Positions 52,250 through 62,128 are shown, counted from the first letter of the stretch. The stretch: 64,000 bases of DNA from Anodontia alba (GCA_964016985.1 OZ024830.1:14142295-14206294), one strand, 5' to 3'. Notes: generated by a model from the letters alone, not told the origin. Made by a program: numbers and translations.

Positions 52250-52345
52250 TTATACATCATCACATCAATGTTGATGCAACGTCATGACATCGACAATGAC
52301 GTTGCATCGATGTTGATGCGACGTTGTCTCAACGTTACGTGTCCG
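52250..52345. repeat. Palindromic GATGTTGATGCAACGT stretch
   Basis: ATCAATGTTGATGCAACGTC, ATGACATCGACAATGACGTT, GCATCGATGTTGATGCGACG: mutually inverted short units, akin to the ACGTTG array at 58971. Confidence 0.6.
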
Positions 52346-52879
52346 CTGGAAAGTTTCAGGTTTGTTGTCTTCATGTGCCAACACTTACACTTTCCACTTG
52401 AGAAGGTAACATTTGATTCCCTTGATTTTGGTCTGTCCGGTTCCTTCTTACCCTTTTCTTTCAAAAGTACAGTTTTTCTCGCGGTCGGCATACTGAATTT
52501 AATCTTATTTCCGTAGCCCTTCACTTCTAGACCTTTTAATTAATGAATATTTTGAGGCTTACCACATTCAGACAGAAGACAAACCAGTAGAAAACTGCCC
52601 TGTGTTATATGTTATGGTAGCAAGGCGCATGCCATTCAGGTTATCTGATCAGAGAATTATCCATTTACTAAAATGTATGGCTATTTTCCTCATTTCTCCG
52701 CAAAATGTATGTTGGATCAAGTTGTTCATACTCGTCAGAATGAGTACCAGCAATAATTTTATGGAAAATGAGAAAAACAATGGACAGGCTTCTTATCTAA
52801 TGTCAAAATTCACAACGAACAGCAAATGTTCTTCTTATGGTTTGCGCCGGATATTCTCCAAGGGAATACTCTTGGCATG

Positions 52880-53010
52880 GAAACATTACATGTCTTTCCT
52901 CCTCAGTGCAGGACTACTCTTAAAGGAAAGAATTTGCTCCCTCTGGGAGCAAATTCTTTCCTTAAAGAGTAGACCAATTTTAACTTGATGTTTCAAATAC
53001 GAGGGAGGCG
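52880..53010 (+). repeat. N hairpin repeat, copy 3
   Basis: CTACTCTTAAAGGAAAGAAT, TTGCTCCCTCTGGGAGCAAA, TTCTTTCCTTAAAGAGTAGA: a near-perfect hairpin of about 70 bp at 52915-52973. Confidence 0.75.
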
Positions 53011-53180
53011 ATCTCCTATTTGTAAACGCTGTCTTCCTTCCCTTTGCAAAAAATTAGAAGGGAGTTCGATCATTCGATCATCTGGTTTGGTTGCTATTTT
53101 GTGCTCTAATGTTACTCCCGCGTGTAAGTTTCAATGAAAGCCATAAGCCCATTTAAATAAAGATTCTTAGCTTTTCAGGC

Positions 53181-53290
53181 GTTTTTGAGCAGAAATAAGA
53201 AAAATAATGTATATCCCTGTAAACTCCAGTTTTACTTTATAAAAGTGGGGCTTAAGGAGTCAAAATTATATAGGTATGTTTTCGTGGTGG
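53181..53290 (-). repeat. P1 fragment, one half
   Basis: Only the part from TTTTTGAGCAGAAATAAGAA to ATAGGTATGTTTTCGTGG is present; core and other half are absent. Confidence 0.75.
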
Positions 53291-53481
53291 CAGAGGAGTC
53301 CCAGGGTACGACACCATAACAGGCACAACACATAACAGAAGAAACCAAACTGGAGTAAGTTTTATCAACTACGGGTTAAACTACTGAGATTTGATCGGCC
53401 GAGTATTACACAAACCAAATTAGTAAGAGCGATGATCGAACTCGATCTTTTTTTTGCTCATGGTAAGCCTCGTTTGACCTT

Positions 53482-53714
53482 CATCACGAAAACATACCTA
53501 TATAATTTTGACCCCCTTAAACCCCATATTTATACAGTAAAACTGGCGTTTATAGGGGTATACATTATTTTTCTTATTTCTGCTCAAAAACATAGTACCC
53601 ACAATCTATGTTTTGAGGAGAAATATGAAAATATCAGAATTTTTTATCATAGAAGTTTCATTTTTTTGGTGGTGAAATGTTCCATATATTTGTTTTCGGC
53701 GTGTTTTCGTAATG
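53482..53714 (+). mobile_element. P1 hairpin MITE, copy 8, core arm deleted
   Basis: Both ends are present (ATCACGAAAACATACCTATA; GGCGTGTTTTCGTAATG), but the centre reads CAAAAACATAGTACCCACAA: the left arm and tip are missing while the shell is intact. Confidence 0.85.
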
Positions 53715-54396
53715 TGCATTTAGAAGTCAGATATGGATCCGCGTATATGTGCCTAAAACTATTTTTAAGAAATCGAAACAAAATCGTTATTTAAACAGAA
53801 AATTATGCTTTCAATACGTAGAATATCCCAGTTGAATTGTATTTTCAGTGCAATTAATTATCCTTTGTATGTTGAAAATTTGAACATATCAGCAGACGAT
53901 AACATAGTTTTATTTTATTTTTTTTCTTTTCCGATTCAATCAAACATGAGACTATTTTAATACTCTGCATGCTGGTTAAAATTTCAGTAAACAGCATTTT
54001 GAAAAAGTTGTCGTTTTTCTTCATAAAATATAATTTTACATAGTATTTTCTGAATAAAAAAAAATATCACCGATCTCTACACAGAATGACCTATCAATCC
54101 TTATTTTCTGAAATGTACAAAATAAATCTCATATTTCGTCTGGTGAAATTGGCACGTGAAATATTAAAGGGTAAAGAACTGACAAAAAAAAAAAAATTCC
54201 TTGTCGTAGCACTTCCAGATAATATTTTATCCGAGCGTTCCTTTAGCAAATCTCCGGTAAGAAATTCATAACCCAGTAGAAACATTAATTATAATAATTT
54301 CCTTTCAATTAGCGTTGCTATATGATTATATCCGCTAAACACTTTCAACCCGACAGGTGTTTAATTGCTCACAGCCCTTTCTTTTTAACCCATTAA

Positions 54397-54605
54397 CATG
54401 CCATATTTAATCTTTACCACTCTCTGGGGTGAATCAGCAGACGACAAACTGATGGCATTTTTCTTATATTTTCCAGGAAATAGGCTTTGATATTTCATAC
54501 AAATTGTCTCCCTAGGGAACAATTTGTTTGAAATCCCAACACCTATTTTCTGGGTAAAATTAAAAAAATATGTCGTCTGCTGAAATTTTTACCCAGCATG
54601 TACCA
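54397..54605 (+). repeat. U palindromic repeat, copy 11
   Basis: TTAATCTTTACCACTCTCTG, CAGCAGACGACAAACTGATG, AGGCTTTGATATTTCATACA, GTTTGAAATCCCAACACCTA, ATGTCGTCTGCTGAAATTTT. Confidence 0.7.
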
Positions 54606-54795
54606 GCTTTAGTAAATGAGTGATGTTTTCATAATTTTCCTAAAAGCGGTTAGACATTTCCTATAAACCCTTATGAGAGGAAACATGAGGTAACTTGAAT
54701 GGAATGTCCAGCTGCCATGAAAATATCACCCATCCATCGTCTGCCAATTTCCCCTACAGCATACTAGAGAGTTTAAAAGAAAATTTCTATCGATT

Positions 54796-55073
54796 CATTA
54801 CGAAAACCATGCCTATTCAAATATACTGAAAATTTTACAAAAAAAAAAAAAAAAAAAAAATCAAATAAAAAATTCTGATATTTTTCATATTTCTGCTCAA
54901 AACATAGATTGTGGGTACTCGTTAGAACCGCCTCGACGAGGCGGTTCTAACGAGTACACACTATATGTTTTAGCAGAAACATGAAAAATAATGTATACCC
55001 CTGCAAACCCCAGTTTTACAATACAAAAGTGGGGTTTAAGGGGCTCAAAATTAAAAAGGTATGTTTTCGTGAT
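54796..55073 (-). mobile_element. P1 hairpin MITE, copy 9
   Basis: CATTACGAAAACCATGCCTA start with an A run in the shell. Core GGTACTCGTTAGAACCGCCT / CGACGAGGCGGTTCTAACGA. End AAGGTATGTTTTCGTGAT. Confidence 0.88.
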
Positions 55074-55206
55074 TGCCTGTGTTTACTATGTTACGTTATA
55101 ATGTCCAAAACACGACAAGGAAAGCTGTTTATTTTAAATTCCTATAAAATTATCAGCGTTTTTTATGAAACAATATACAATGAAAAAATATTGAACAATA
55201 AACTAA

Positions 55207-55452
55207 TGTTAACCTTTAGCACTATCTGGGCAAATCCAACAGACAATAAATAAATGGCATTTGTTTTATTAATTTCCCAGAAAATAGGGTTTGACACTTT
55301 ACGCACTTTACGCAGATTGTCTCCTCCTTCGGGACATCTGCATGACAGGCAAAACGTTTTTTGTTGTTGTTTTTTTCTGGGGAAAAAAAGAAAAAAGAAA
55401 ATGTTTAAAAAATACGTTTGTTAATTTTTTCACAGCATACCAAGCGTAAAGT
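55207..55452 (+). repeat. U palindromic repeat, copy 12
   Basis: TTAACCTTTAGCACTATCTG, AGGGTTTGACACTTTACGCA (with TTTACGCA duplicated), AGATTGTCTCCTCC, CATGACAGGCAAAACG. Right end decayed. Confidence 0.55.
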
Positions 55453-55489
55453 ATTATTTTACTTTAGTGTGAAAGTTGAAGGTTTTTCA

Positions 55490-55698
55490 ATTTAACATTT
55501 ACCACTCTCTGGGATAATTCGGCAGACGGCAAACTGGTAGTTTTTTTTCCTTATTTTTCAAAGAAAACAGGATTTGATATTTCATGCAAATTGTCTCCAA
55601 TTTGCATGAATGTCAAATTCTGTTTTCTGGGGAAAATAGGAAAAAAAAATCAAAATGTCGTCTGCTGAAAATGTTATCCAGAGTGCTAAGCGTTAACA
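55490..55698 (+). repeat. U palindromic repeat, copy 13
   Basis: TTAACATTTACCACTCTCTG, CGGCAGACGGCAAACTGGTA, CAGGATTTGATATTTCATGC, TGCATGAATGTCAAATTCTG, ATGTCGTCTGCTGAAAATGT, GTGCTAAGCGTTAA. Confidence 0.7.
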
Positions 55699-55844
55699 AA
55701 TTCAGTGTAGTTAACCGATTTTAATACCTAAACTTTAATATCCCGCAAAGTAAATTATGTAGGACGCCTTAGAAGACGTGTCTGATCAGGGTCTACATAA
55801 TTTGCTATAACATTAACAATCTGCAAATAAAAACGTGGAACGAT

Positions 55845-56385
55845 CATATCCCACCATCATCGTGTCATCGGGCATATATCAACTCGGTCAAAAATTGACG
55901 AACTTTGCCCTTTAGCAATCACAAACTAGATCTCCACAATATCTATGCACATATCAAGTTTCTTGAAAATTCATGGAGATTTATTAAAGTTATTGTCCTG
56001 AAACGAAAATACAGATGTGTCGCGGGCAGATAACTCTGTCAAAAAATCGACAAAAATGCCCATTAGCAATCCCAAAGCAGATCTCCACCATATTAATGCA
56101 CATATCAAGTTTGATGAAAATCCATTGACATTACACAAGTTATTGTCCGGAAACAAAAATACGGATATGTCGCGGACAGATTGACGAAATTTGCCCATTT
56201 GTAATCCCATATCAAATCTCCACAATATGAATGCACATACGAACTTTGGTAAAATCCATTGACAATTATTCAAGTTATACTCGAAAATACGGACGGATGG
56301 ACGTACGACAGACGGACGGACTGAGGTACAGGCACCAACGTGAAACCATACTACCCCGCCATTATCGTGTAGCGGGGTATAAAAA
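55845..56385 (-). repeat. Diverged tandem-unit repeat, reverse
   Basis: ATCCCACCATCATCGTGTCA at one end and ACTACCCCGCCATTATCGTG, TAGCGGGGTATAA at the other. Units contain GTTATTGTCCGGAAACAAAA, GCACATATCAAGTTT and CGCGGGCAGATAACTCTGTC. Same family as 25790-26360. Confidence 0.65.
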
Positions 56386-56766
56386 ACAAAGCTGTGGAAG
56401 TTTCTATATAGGCAGTGTATCGGGTTCTGGTACCGGACCTCTAGTCTCACAGGCTTGGGATCCGATACCCTAGACCCACGCAGAGTCTAGAAGATAGGAA
56501 CCGAATCCCTAGTGCACACTTGTAGCACAGACTAGGGAACTGGCAGTATGTTAAAAAATCTGTTTAAGCCCAAAGTCTTACCATGAATACTGTCCACTTA
56601 AAGCCGGAACAATTGTTTTGTTAAATCGGTTTTACTTCCCGCGAGAATGGCCTGGAATGCTTCTCATGATTTCCTTCAATGTCAAGGACACTGGAAACAC
56701 TTGGTAGATGTTTGGCCATTTCCACCAAGGGAGATAAATAAAATATTTTGGCTTTTTTTTTTTTTT

Positions 56767-57004
56767 GACCAAATTGTTCATAACTAACGATGTCGTTAGT
56801 TAACGTATCGTTAAATTTTGATCATTTCATATGGCATATATGCTGATATTTTTTTTGCTGAAAAAATGTGAGTAGTTTTTGCAATTGCAAAAGCTACTCA
56901 CATTTTTCAGCAAAAATACCTGTGAAATTAGAAATTGTACTTACTAGAACATTTTGACCACTAACGAGCTCGTTAAGCTAACGATGCTTTGAACAACTGG
57001 GCCC
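56767..57004 (+). mobile_element. K MITE, copy 5
   Basis: Left end decayed (GACCAAATTGTTCATAACTA), right end GCTTTGAACAACTGGGCCCT intact. Inner hairpin GCTGAAAAAATGTGAGTAGT / GCTACTCACATTTTTCAGCA. Confidence 0.8.
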
Positions 57005-57027
57005 TGTTTGCTTTACTGCACGTTTAG

Positions 57028-57125
57028 CGCCTTTTGAAAAGGGATCTATTTTACAAAGACAGAATTTGCTTCCTCTGGGAGCAAATTCTTTCCTTATAGA
57101 ATAGATCCCTTTTCAGAAGGGGAAG
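57028..57125 (+). repeat. N hairpin repeat, copy 4
   Basis: TTTTGAAAAGGGATCTATTT, CAGAATTTGCTTCCTCTGGG, AGCAAATTCTTTCCTTATAG, AATAGATCCCTTTTCAGAAG: one nearly uninterrupted hairpin. Confidence 0.8.
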
Positions 57126-57311
57126 AAAGGCAAACGTCTCTGCTGAAAGCGTAAACTGTATCGATTCTCCTTAATCACAGTGTTTGGCATTTGAAAAGGA
57201 AAAAATAAAAAAAAAAAAAAAAAAGTAAAGACAAGTTGTTATGGAGGAAAACAGAACCATACTTGTTTATAGAAGAATCCGTATATATGTCCGTTCGCTC
57301 AGCGGCAAACA

Positions 57312-57588
57312 CATTACGAAAAAACGCCTATTCAAATATACTGAAAATTTTACAACCCAAAAGGAAAATTTTCAGATAAAAAATTCCGATATTTTTTATA
57401 TTTCTGCCCAAAACATAGATTGTGGGTACTCATTAGAACCGCCTCGGCGAGGCGGTTCTAACGAGTACCCACAATCTATGTTTTGTGCAGAAATAAGAAA
57501 AATAATGTATACCCCTGTAAACCCCAGTTTTACTATATAAAAGTGGGGTTTAAGGGGGTCAAAATTATATAGGTATGTTTTCGTGATG
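57312..57588 (-). mobile_element. P1 hairpin MITE, copy 10 (type copy)
   Basis: CATTACGAAAAAACGCCTAT to AGGTATGTTTTCGTGATG. Core GGTACTCATTAGAACCGCCT, CGGCGAGGCGGTTCTAACGA. Both ends and both arms are intact. Confidence 0.9.
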
Positions 57589-57652
57589 AGGTGGCATAAA
57601 AAGCCAAAGAATGCGAAGATAAAACAAAATAAATTAGATGTGAATGAGATAC

Positions 57653-57754
57653 TTTGGAGCAGCCAGGCATGTATACTGGCTCCAGTCGTTTCAGCGATTT
57701 TTTTATGTCATTCTTTATCCCTTCCTGTAGCTGTATTTGTCTCTTTGATCCCAT
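57653..57754 (-). CDS. Possible first coding exon, function unknown
   Basis: On the - strand an ATG at 57754 opens 34 codons (MGSKRQIQLQEGIKNDIKKS, then LKRLEPVYMPGCSK) that run to a donor-like AAA|GTATCT at 57652. The product is basic, probably helical and unlike any family I know. The surrounding 57590-58080 is free of recognised repeats. It could be a 5' exon of the death-domain gene 8.6 kb downstream, but its end phase (0) does not fit directly to that exon, so another exon would be needed. Weak. Confidence 0.2.
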
Positions 57755-58102
57755 TTCACTGTTTTACAACTCTATCTTTTCCACTAAGGGAAATCAAATC
57801 ATTATACGCTCTACTAGATTGTATACCCTTGAAAAGAAAAGAGAAAATGATAGAAAAGATAGAGTCTGGAGACAGACTACCAGGCATGTACCACGATATA
57901 TTTTTGACCATACAACATGGAAGTTTAAATATTGTGTAACGACCAGTCTAGCCAGCCATAGTTCGCGGAATAGGTTGTATAGTATTGCGAATATATTAAT
58001 TGGAATTACAATTCGATCTAGTAAGTACACAATTTAAAATATTGATTTCGGATTATATATTGCCAATATTTTTATCAGAACAAATCGAATTCAGTGCAAA
58101 TA

Positions 58103-58421
58103 CAGTCGACTCTCGTTATCTCGACCTCGCATATCTCGACTTACCGCTTATCTCGAAGTGAAAATCTGGTCCCTGTTATAACACTGAGATCTACCAACAG
58201 GCAACAAAATATTGTGGAAAAGAGGAGAAATTGCTTCTCCTCTTTTCCACAATATTTTCAATATATCTCTAACTTAAGAGTCAAATTATATATTAATTCT
58301 GTTAAAGGTGGTTGTTCGATTAATTGTTTTCCTAAGTTCCGCAAATCTGATATGTCGAAGTACGGATACCTCGAACTGTTTCATAGAGTCCCTTGGATTT
58401 CGAGATAACGAGAGTCGACTG
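58103..58421. mobile_element. Pogo-like MITE, copy 1
   Basis: Ends CAGTCGACTCTCGTTATCTC and GAGATAACGAGAGTCGACTG are perfect 20 bp inverted repeats, flanked by TA (58101-58102, 58422-58423). The centre has AAAGAGGAGAAATTGCTTCT / CTCCTCTTTTCC. Confidence 0.92.
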
Positions 58422-58594
58422 TAATTTATCGACACGGAAAGGGGTTGAACATGTAAACAACAGAAGTAAATGAAAAAAAAATAAAATACACGTCATCCAA
58501 AGAAAAGGAGAGAAAGGGCAGGCTGGCAAATGAGAGAAGAAAACGAAGAGGATGAGGAAAAAGCGAATGTTACAGCAGAAACAGAAATGGGCCC

Positions 58595-58705
58595 TACCCA
58601 GTCAGCATTCTACGTAAATCTATATCGGGCCGTCATCGGCCCGTCAGGGTAGCTGACGGGCCGATGACGGCCCGATGTAGATTTACGTAGAATGCTAGCT
58701 GGGTA
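58595..58705. repeat. 111 bp near-perfect GC-rich hairpin
   Basis: Arms of 53 bp around the loop GGTAG. Left arm starts TACCCAGTCAGCATTCTACG and contains CGGGCCGTCATCGGCCCGTC. About 50 of 53 positions pair. Outer ACCCAG/CTGGGT ends recall the array at 58971. No TA or longer duplication is obvious. Confidence 0.88.
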
Positions 58706-58970
58706 TCTCCACCCCACTACCCACTGCAATCACGTTCGGATGGTGGGAATGTTTTTTTATTGGAGCCATTATTCATTGCTTGTCACAATATAAGTACCGT
58801 CACGAGTCTGCAAATCACCCATAAAAAGTGGCAGATCACAGAAAAACGTGCATACTCTTTCTTGTATGTTAGCCCGAAAGACCCACATAGGCTGCGCAGC
58901 CATAATCTTGCTATATGGCCAATATTTTGTAGGCCATAAGGGTGAAGTCTGCGAAAAGGCAAGGTTTTAA

Positions 58971-59213
58971 CCCAGCAAACACACAACGTCACAACAACGT
59001 CGTTACAACGTCGCTGCAACGTCACGTTGTAACAACGTCGTTACAACGTCGCTACATTGTAACGACGTTGTAGCAACGTTGTGTTTGCTACCTTGCAAAC
59101 AACGATGCAACAACGTCGTTACAACGTCGCTGCAACGTCACGTTGCAACAACTTTACAACGTCGCTGCAACGTCGTGACGTTGCAGCGATGTTGTAACGA
59201 CGTTGTTGCTGGG
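58971..59213. repeat. ACGTTG-type palindromic array
   Basis: Bounded by CCCAGCAAACACACAACGTC and CGACGTTGTTGCTGGG. Interior units of AACAACGTCGTTACAACGTC and GCTGCAACGTCACGTTG occur in both orientations, with the strongest CpG density in the window. TTGTGTTTGCTACCTTGCAA sits in the middle, so this may be two head-to-head elements. Confidence 0.85.
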
Positions 59214-59224
59214 AGAGTGGTGTT

Positions 59225-59470
59225 AGGATGTACATGTTGATCCGGATCTTTGATATGAGTCGAAGTATGAGTAAAGGGCCCTTCACATATGCGGACAACC
59301 AAGGCCCTGATCAGACTGTGCATTATATACACGATCAGGGCTTTCTTTGTCTGCTTATAGAATCATTGAGTAGTGCAGAATATTTTGGTGATCAAAAGTC
59401 ACGATCAGACTGCGTGGAACGCATGTGATGATCTGGATCTCCGCTGTTGTATGAAACGGCTTTAAATGTT
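59225..59470 (+). repeat. I-family repeat
   Basis: CAAGGCCCTGATCAGACTGT, GCATTATATACACGATCAGG, GTCTGCTTATAGAATCATTG, ATGATCTGGATCTCCGCTGT. Confidence 0.55.
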
Positions 59471-59679
59471 GTTGTGACCTTGTATGGCATTTTGCGTCAG
59501 TTTGTTTACAAAGACACGGACCATGGACGTTTTTCTTTTTCGATTAAAACAGAAATGTACGAAATAGTACCTTCAGGGTAGTTTTAATCGGGGGAGAGGG
59601 AGGGGTGGGGGTGGGGGGACGCCCATGACCCGTGGCCCTATGAGTTTGTATACCCGCTTCAAACTGGAGTATGTTATTC

Positions 59680-59870
59680 CTTAAAGCGTCAAGAAAATTT
59701 GTAGCAGACAACATTCTAAACTTGATTTTGTATTTTTCAGAGAAAACAAGACTTGACATTTCATGTGAATCGTCTGCTAGACAGATGATTCACGTGAAAT
59801 TTCAAGCCTTGTTTACTCTGAAAAAGTTATTTCAGAGTGTCGTCTGCTGTATGATAGTGCTTAAGGGTTA
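59680..59870 (+). repeat. U palindromic repeat, copy 14
   Basis: CCTTAAAGCGTCAAGAAAAT, GTAGCAGACAACATTC, AAGACTTGACATTTCATGTG, CACGTGAAATTTCAAGCCTT, GTGTCGTCTGCTG, GTGCTTAAGGGTTAA. Confidence 0.7.
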
Positions 59871-60379
59871 ACGAATACGAATGGTCGATCAACTATGTCT
59901 TTCAAGAAAACAAAAACAGAGGTACAAAATGTCAGATCGAATGACACGACTTTCTCCTAAACTAAACAATCTAACCACTAATCTTGAAACATGTCAATAT
60001 CTTTTACCAACCTTCTTCACCCATTTTGATTGTTTTACAAACAATTACCAATCCAAAATGCGAAATGTAAACCAAAATTAAATTTTCTTCTCAATTGTTA
60101 CGAATATTCACTACACGGTTGACTCTGTATGCAAATATAATATGCATAGTTACTGTACATAGTTACGGTAGGTTCAACAAGTCTTTGATTAGATCTTGTA
60201 CGACTTCTGCTTGAATGTCAACACGTTAAAGAGCTTTACAATAATACCATTTGCAATATTCAATTGAAGACATTATTGATATGAAGTCAGGTTTGTACGG
60301 TGATACGTTTCCGCCATCACACATATCAAGTCTTTGAATCATTGAATTAGGTCACCATAATTTATAAGGATTACGTTGA
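59871..60379. other. No gene recognised
   Basis: A 66-codon + strand frame at 59881-60081 (MVDQLCLSRKQKQRYKMSDR) has no repeat in it, but no splice or domain support either. Otherwise nothing seen. Confidence 0.3.
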
Positions 60380-61060
60380 CACACCTATGTGAAACATGTT
60401 AACATGTACACCTATGTGAAAACACGTTAACATACAAGTATGAAACTCGTCATCATATGTGAAACGCGTTAACACACCAAAGTGAAACACGTTCGCACAC
60501 CTATGTGAAACACATTTACAAACACACATTAACATACCTATGTAAACTCGTAAATAGGATATACGTTAACACACGTTATTTGCAAAACATGCTAACACAC
60601 CTATGTGAAACATTTCAACATACCTTTCTAAAACAGGTTGACAGCCTGCCCAGTAAATGTGTGGTTAGGTAAACTGACCGCGCTCGACATGACCCCATTG
60701 GGTTGACTGGGTCGTAAAACCTCAACACAAACAAACGTTATGTGAAATACATTAACAACATCACATGTGAAACGCGTTAACATACCTAAGTGAAACACGT
60801 TCACACATCTACGTGAAACACACTAACATACACACATTAACATACCCATGTAGACTCTTACATAGGATACGTTAACGCACGTTGTTTATGAAGCATGCTA
60901 ACACACCTTTGTGAAAAATGTTAACATACCTTAGTGAAACTGTATTAACAAACCTATATGAAACACTTTAACAGACCTATGTGAAACATGTTAACACACC
61001 TATGTGAACCACGTTAACACACCTATTTGAAACACGTTAACACACCTTTATGAAACATAT
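60380..61060 (+). repeat. 23 bp minisatellite with higher-order duplication
   Basis: Unit CACACCTATGTGAAACACGT plus TAA, many variants. Two larger blocks align: 60460-60600 and 60768-60910 (both have GTGAAACACGTTC then ACACATTAACATACC then AGGATA.ACGTTAAC.CACGTT), a period of about 306 bp. A SINE V tail (60650-60738) lies between them. Confidence 0.88.
60650..60738 (+). mobile_element. SINE V tail inside minisatellite
   Basis: AGCCTGCCCAGTAAATGTGT, ACTGACCGCGCTCGACATGA, CCCCATTGGGTTGACTGGGT, AAACCTCAACACAAACAAAC. The shortest V copy, only the last ~90 bp. It is the most consensus-like tail in the window. Confidence 0.85.
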
Positions 61061-61111
61061 TCAATGTACTTGTCATCGCTCCAGACAAGGCACCTGTTAA
61101 CCACATGTTAT

Positions 61112-61240
61112 CAGCAGTTTTCTTATTTCTAATGAAAACATGTTATGGGTTCTCATTAGAAGCGTACCCACAACATAAGGTTTTGTAGATACATAAGAAA
61201 ACATTTATCTGGACATCCCATTTATCGAGATCTATGAAGG
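61112..61240 (+). repeat. P2 hairpin MITE, decayed
   Basis: TTTTCTTATTTCTAATGAAA, GGGTTCTCATTAGAAGCGTA then directly CCCACAACATAAGG (second arm mostly gone), TTATCTGGACATCCCATTTA. Confidence 0.6.
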
Positions 61241-61309
61241 CAATGGCATTTCCACTTTATAATTTGGACGAAAGAATTAAAATTTGGTTAATAAATAAAC
61301 TAGACATGC

Positions 61310-61522
61310 TAACCCTTCTCATGCTGAATAAATTAAGATGCCACGCCTACTTCTAATTTCCAGCCAATCAGATTACTTGGTCCGGGTTTCTTGACAGAAA
61401 TTCACATATTTAATGACAAACGGTGCAGATCCAGATCAGTTGGCTTCTTCAGAAGCTAACTGATCTGGATCTACACAGTTTGCTAAGACAGGACATGTCG
61501 TGTTCAGCATGAGAAGGGTTAA
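61310..61522 (+). repeat. Q1 palindromic MITE, copy 10
   Basis: TAACCCTTCTCATGCTGAAT to AGCATGAGAAGGGTTAA: both ends carry the matching CTCATGCTGA/AGCATGAG variant. Core AGATCCAGATCAGTTGGCTT, CTTCAGAAGCTAACTGATCT. Confidence 0.85.
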
Positions 61523-61631
61523 TGTAGTATAAAAGATTGATAGTAGAAAATAACGTAAATTGAAATGAGATGAAAAAAGAATCTAAAAACTTGTTTTAAT
61601 AATAGATGAGCCACAACGAATCTTCAGACAC

Positions 61632-61907
61632 CATCACAAAGACATGACTATATAATTTTGACCCCCTCGAACCCCACTTTTATATAGTAAAACTGGGGTT
61701 TACAGGGGTATGCATTATTTTTCTTATTTTTGCTCGAAAACATAGATTGTGGGTACTCGTTAGAACCGCCTCGCCTAGGCGGTTCTAACGAGTACCCACA
61801 ATCTATATTTTGAGCAGAAATAAGAAAAATAGAGTTTTTTATCTGAAAATGTTCATATTTTGGAGGTGTAATTTTCTATATATTTGAATAGGCGTGTTTT
61901 CGTAATG
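61632..61907 (+). mobile_element. P1 hairpin MITE, copy 11
   Basis: CATCACAAAGACATGACTAT start, core GGTACTCGTTAGAACCGCCT, CGCCTAGGCGGTTCTAACGA, end GGCGTGTTTTCGTAATG. The tip CCTCGCCTAGGCGG differs from other copies. Confidence 0.88.
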
Positions 61908-61911
61908 CGTG

Positions 61912-62100
61912 CTCCTCGCGAAGATTCAGATCAGCCTGCTCGTTCGCGCAGTCTGATCAGAAGTTTACTGGTAGCATTTTTAATAACCAATGATGCAAAA
62001 TTTCTTTATGCGGACAATGACTATTCTAATGAGGATGCGCAGGTTAATTTGAGTCTTCGTTGCGTGCACATGTTAGAAGGTACGTTTTCCCACTTTTCGG
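61912..62100 (+). repeat. I-family repeat
   Basis: CAGATCAGCCTGCTCGTTCG, CGCAGTCTGATCAGAAGTTT, CATGTTAGAAGGTACGTTTT. Directly follows a P1 end. Confidence 0.5.
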
Positions 62101-62128
62101 CTCGTATACTCCTACCTTTCACTATATA

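Noticed and set aside
57583..58037. + strand frames of 118 and 127 codons
   Set aside because: The first starts inside a P1 end; neither shows a domain or splice support. The region may instead hold a - strand exon.
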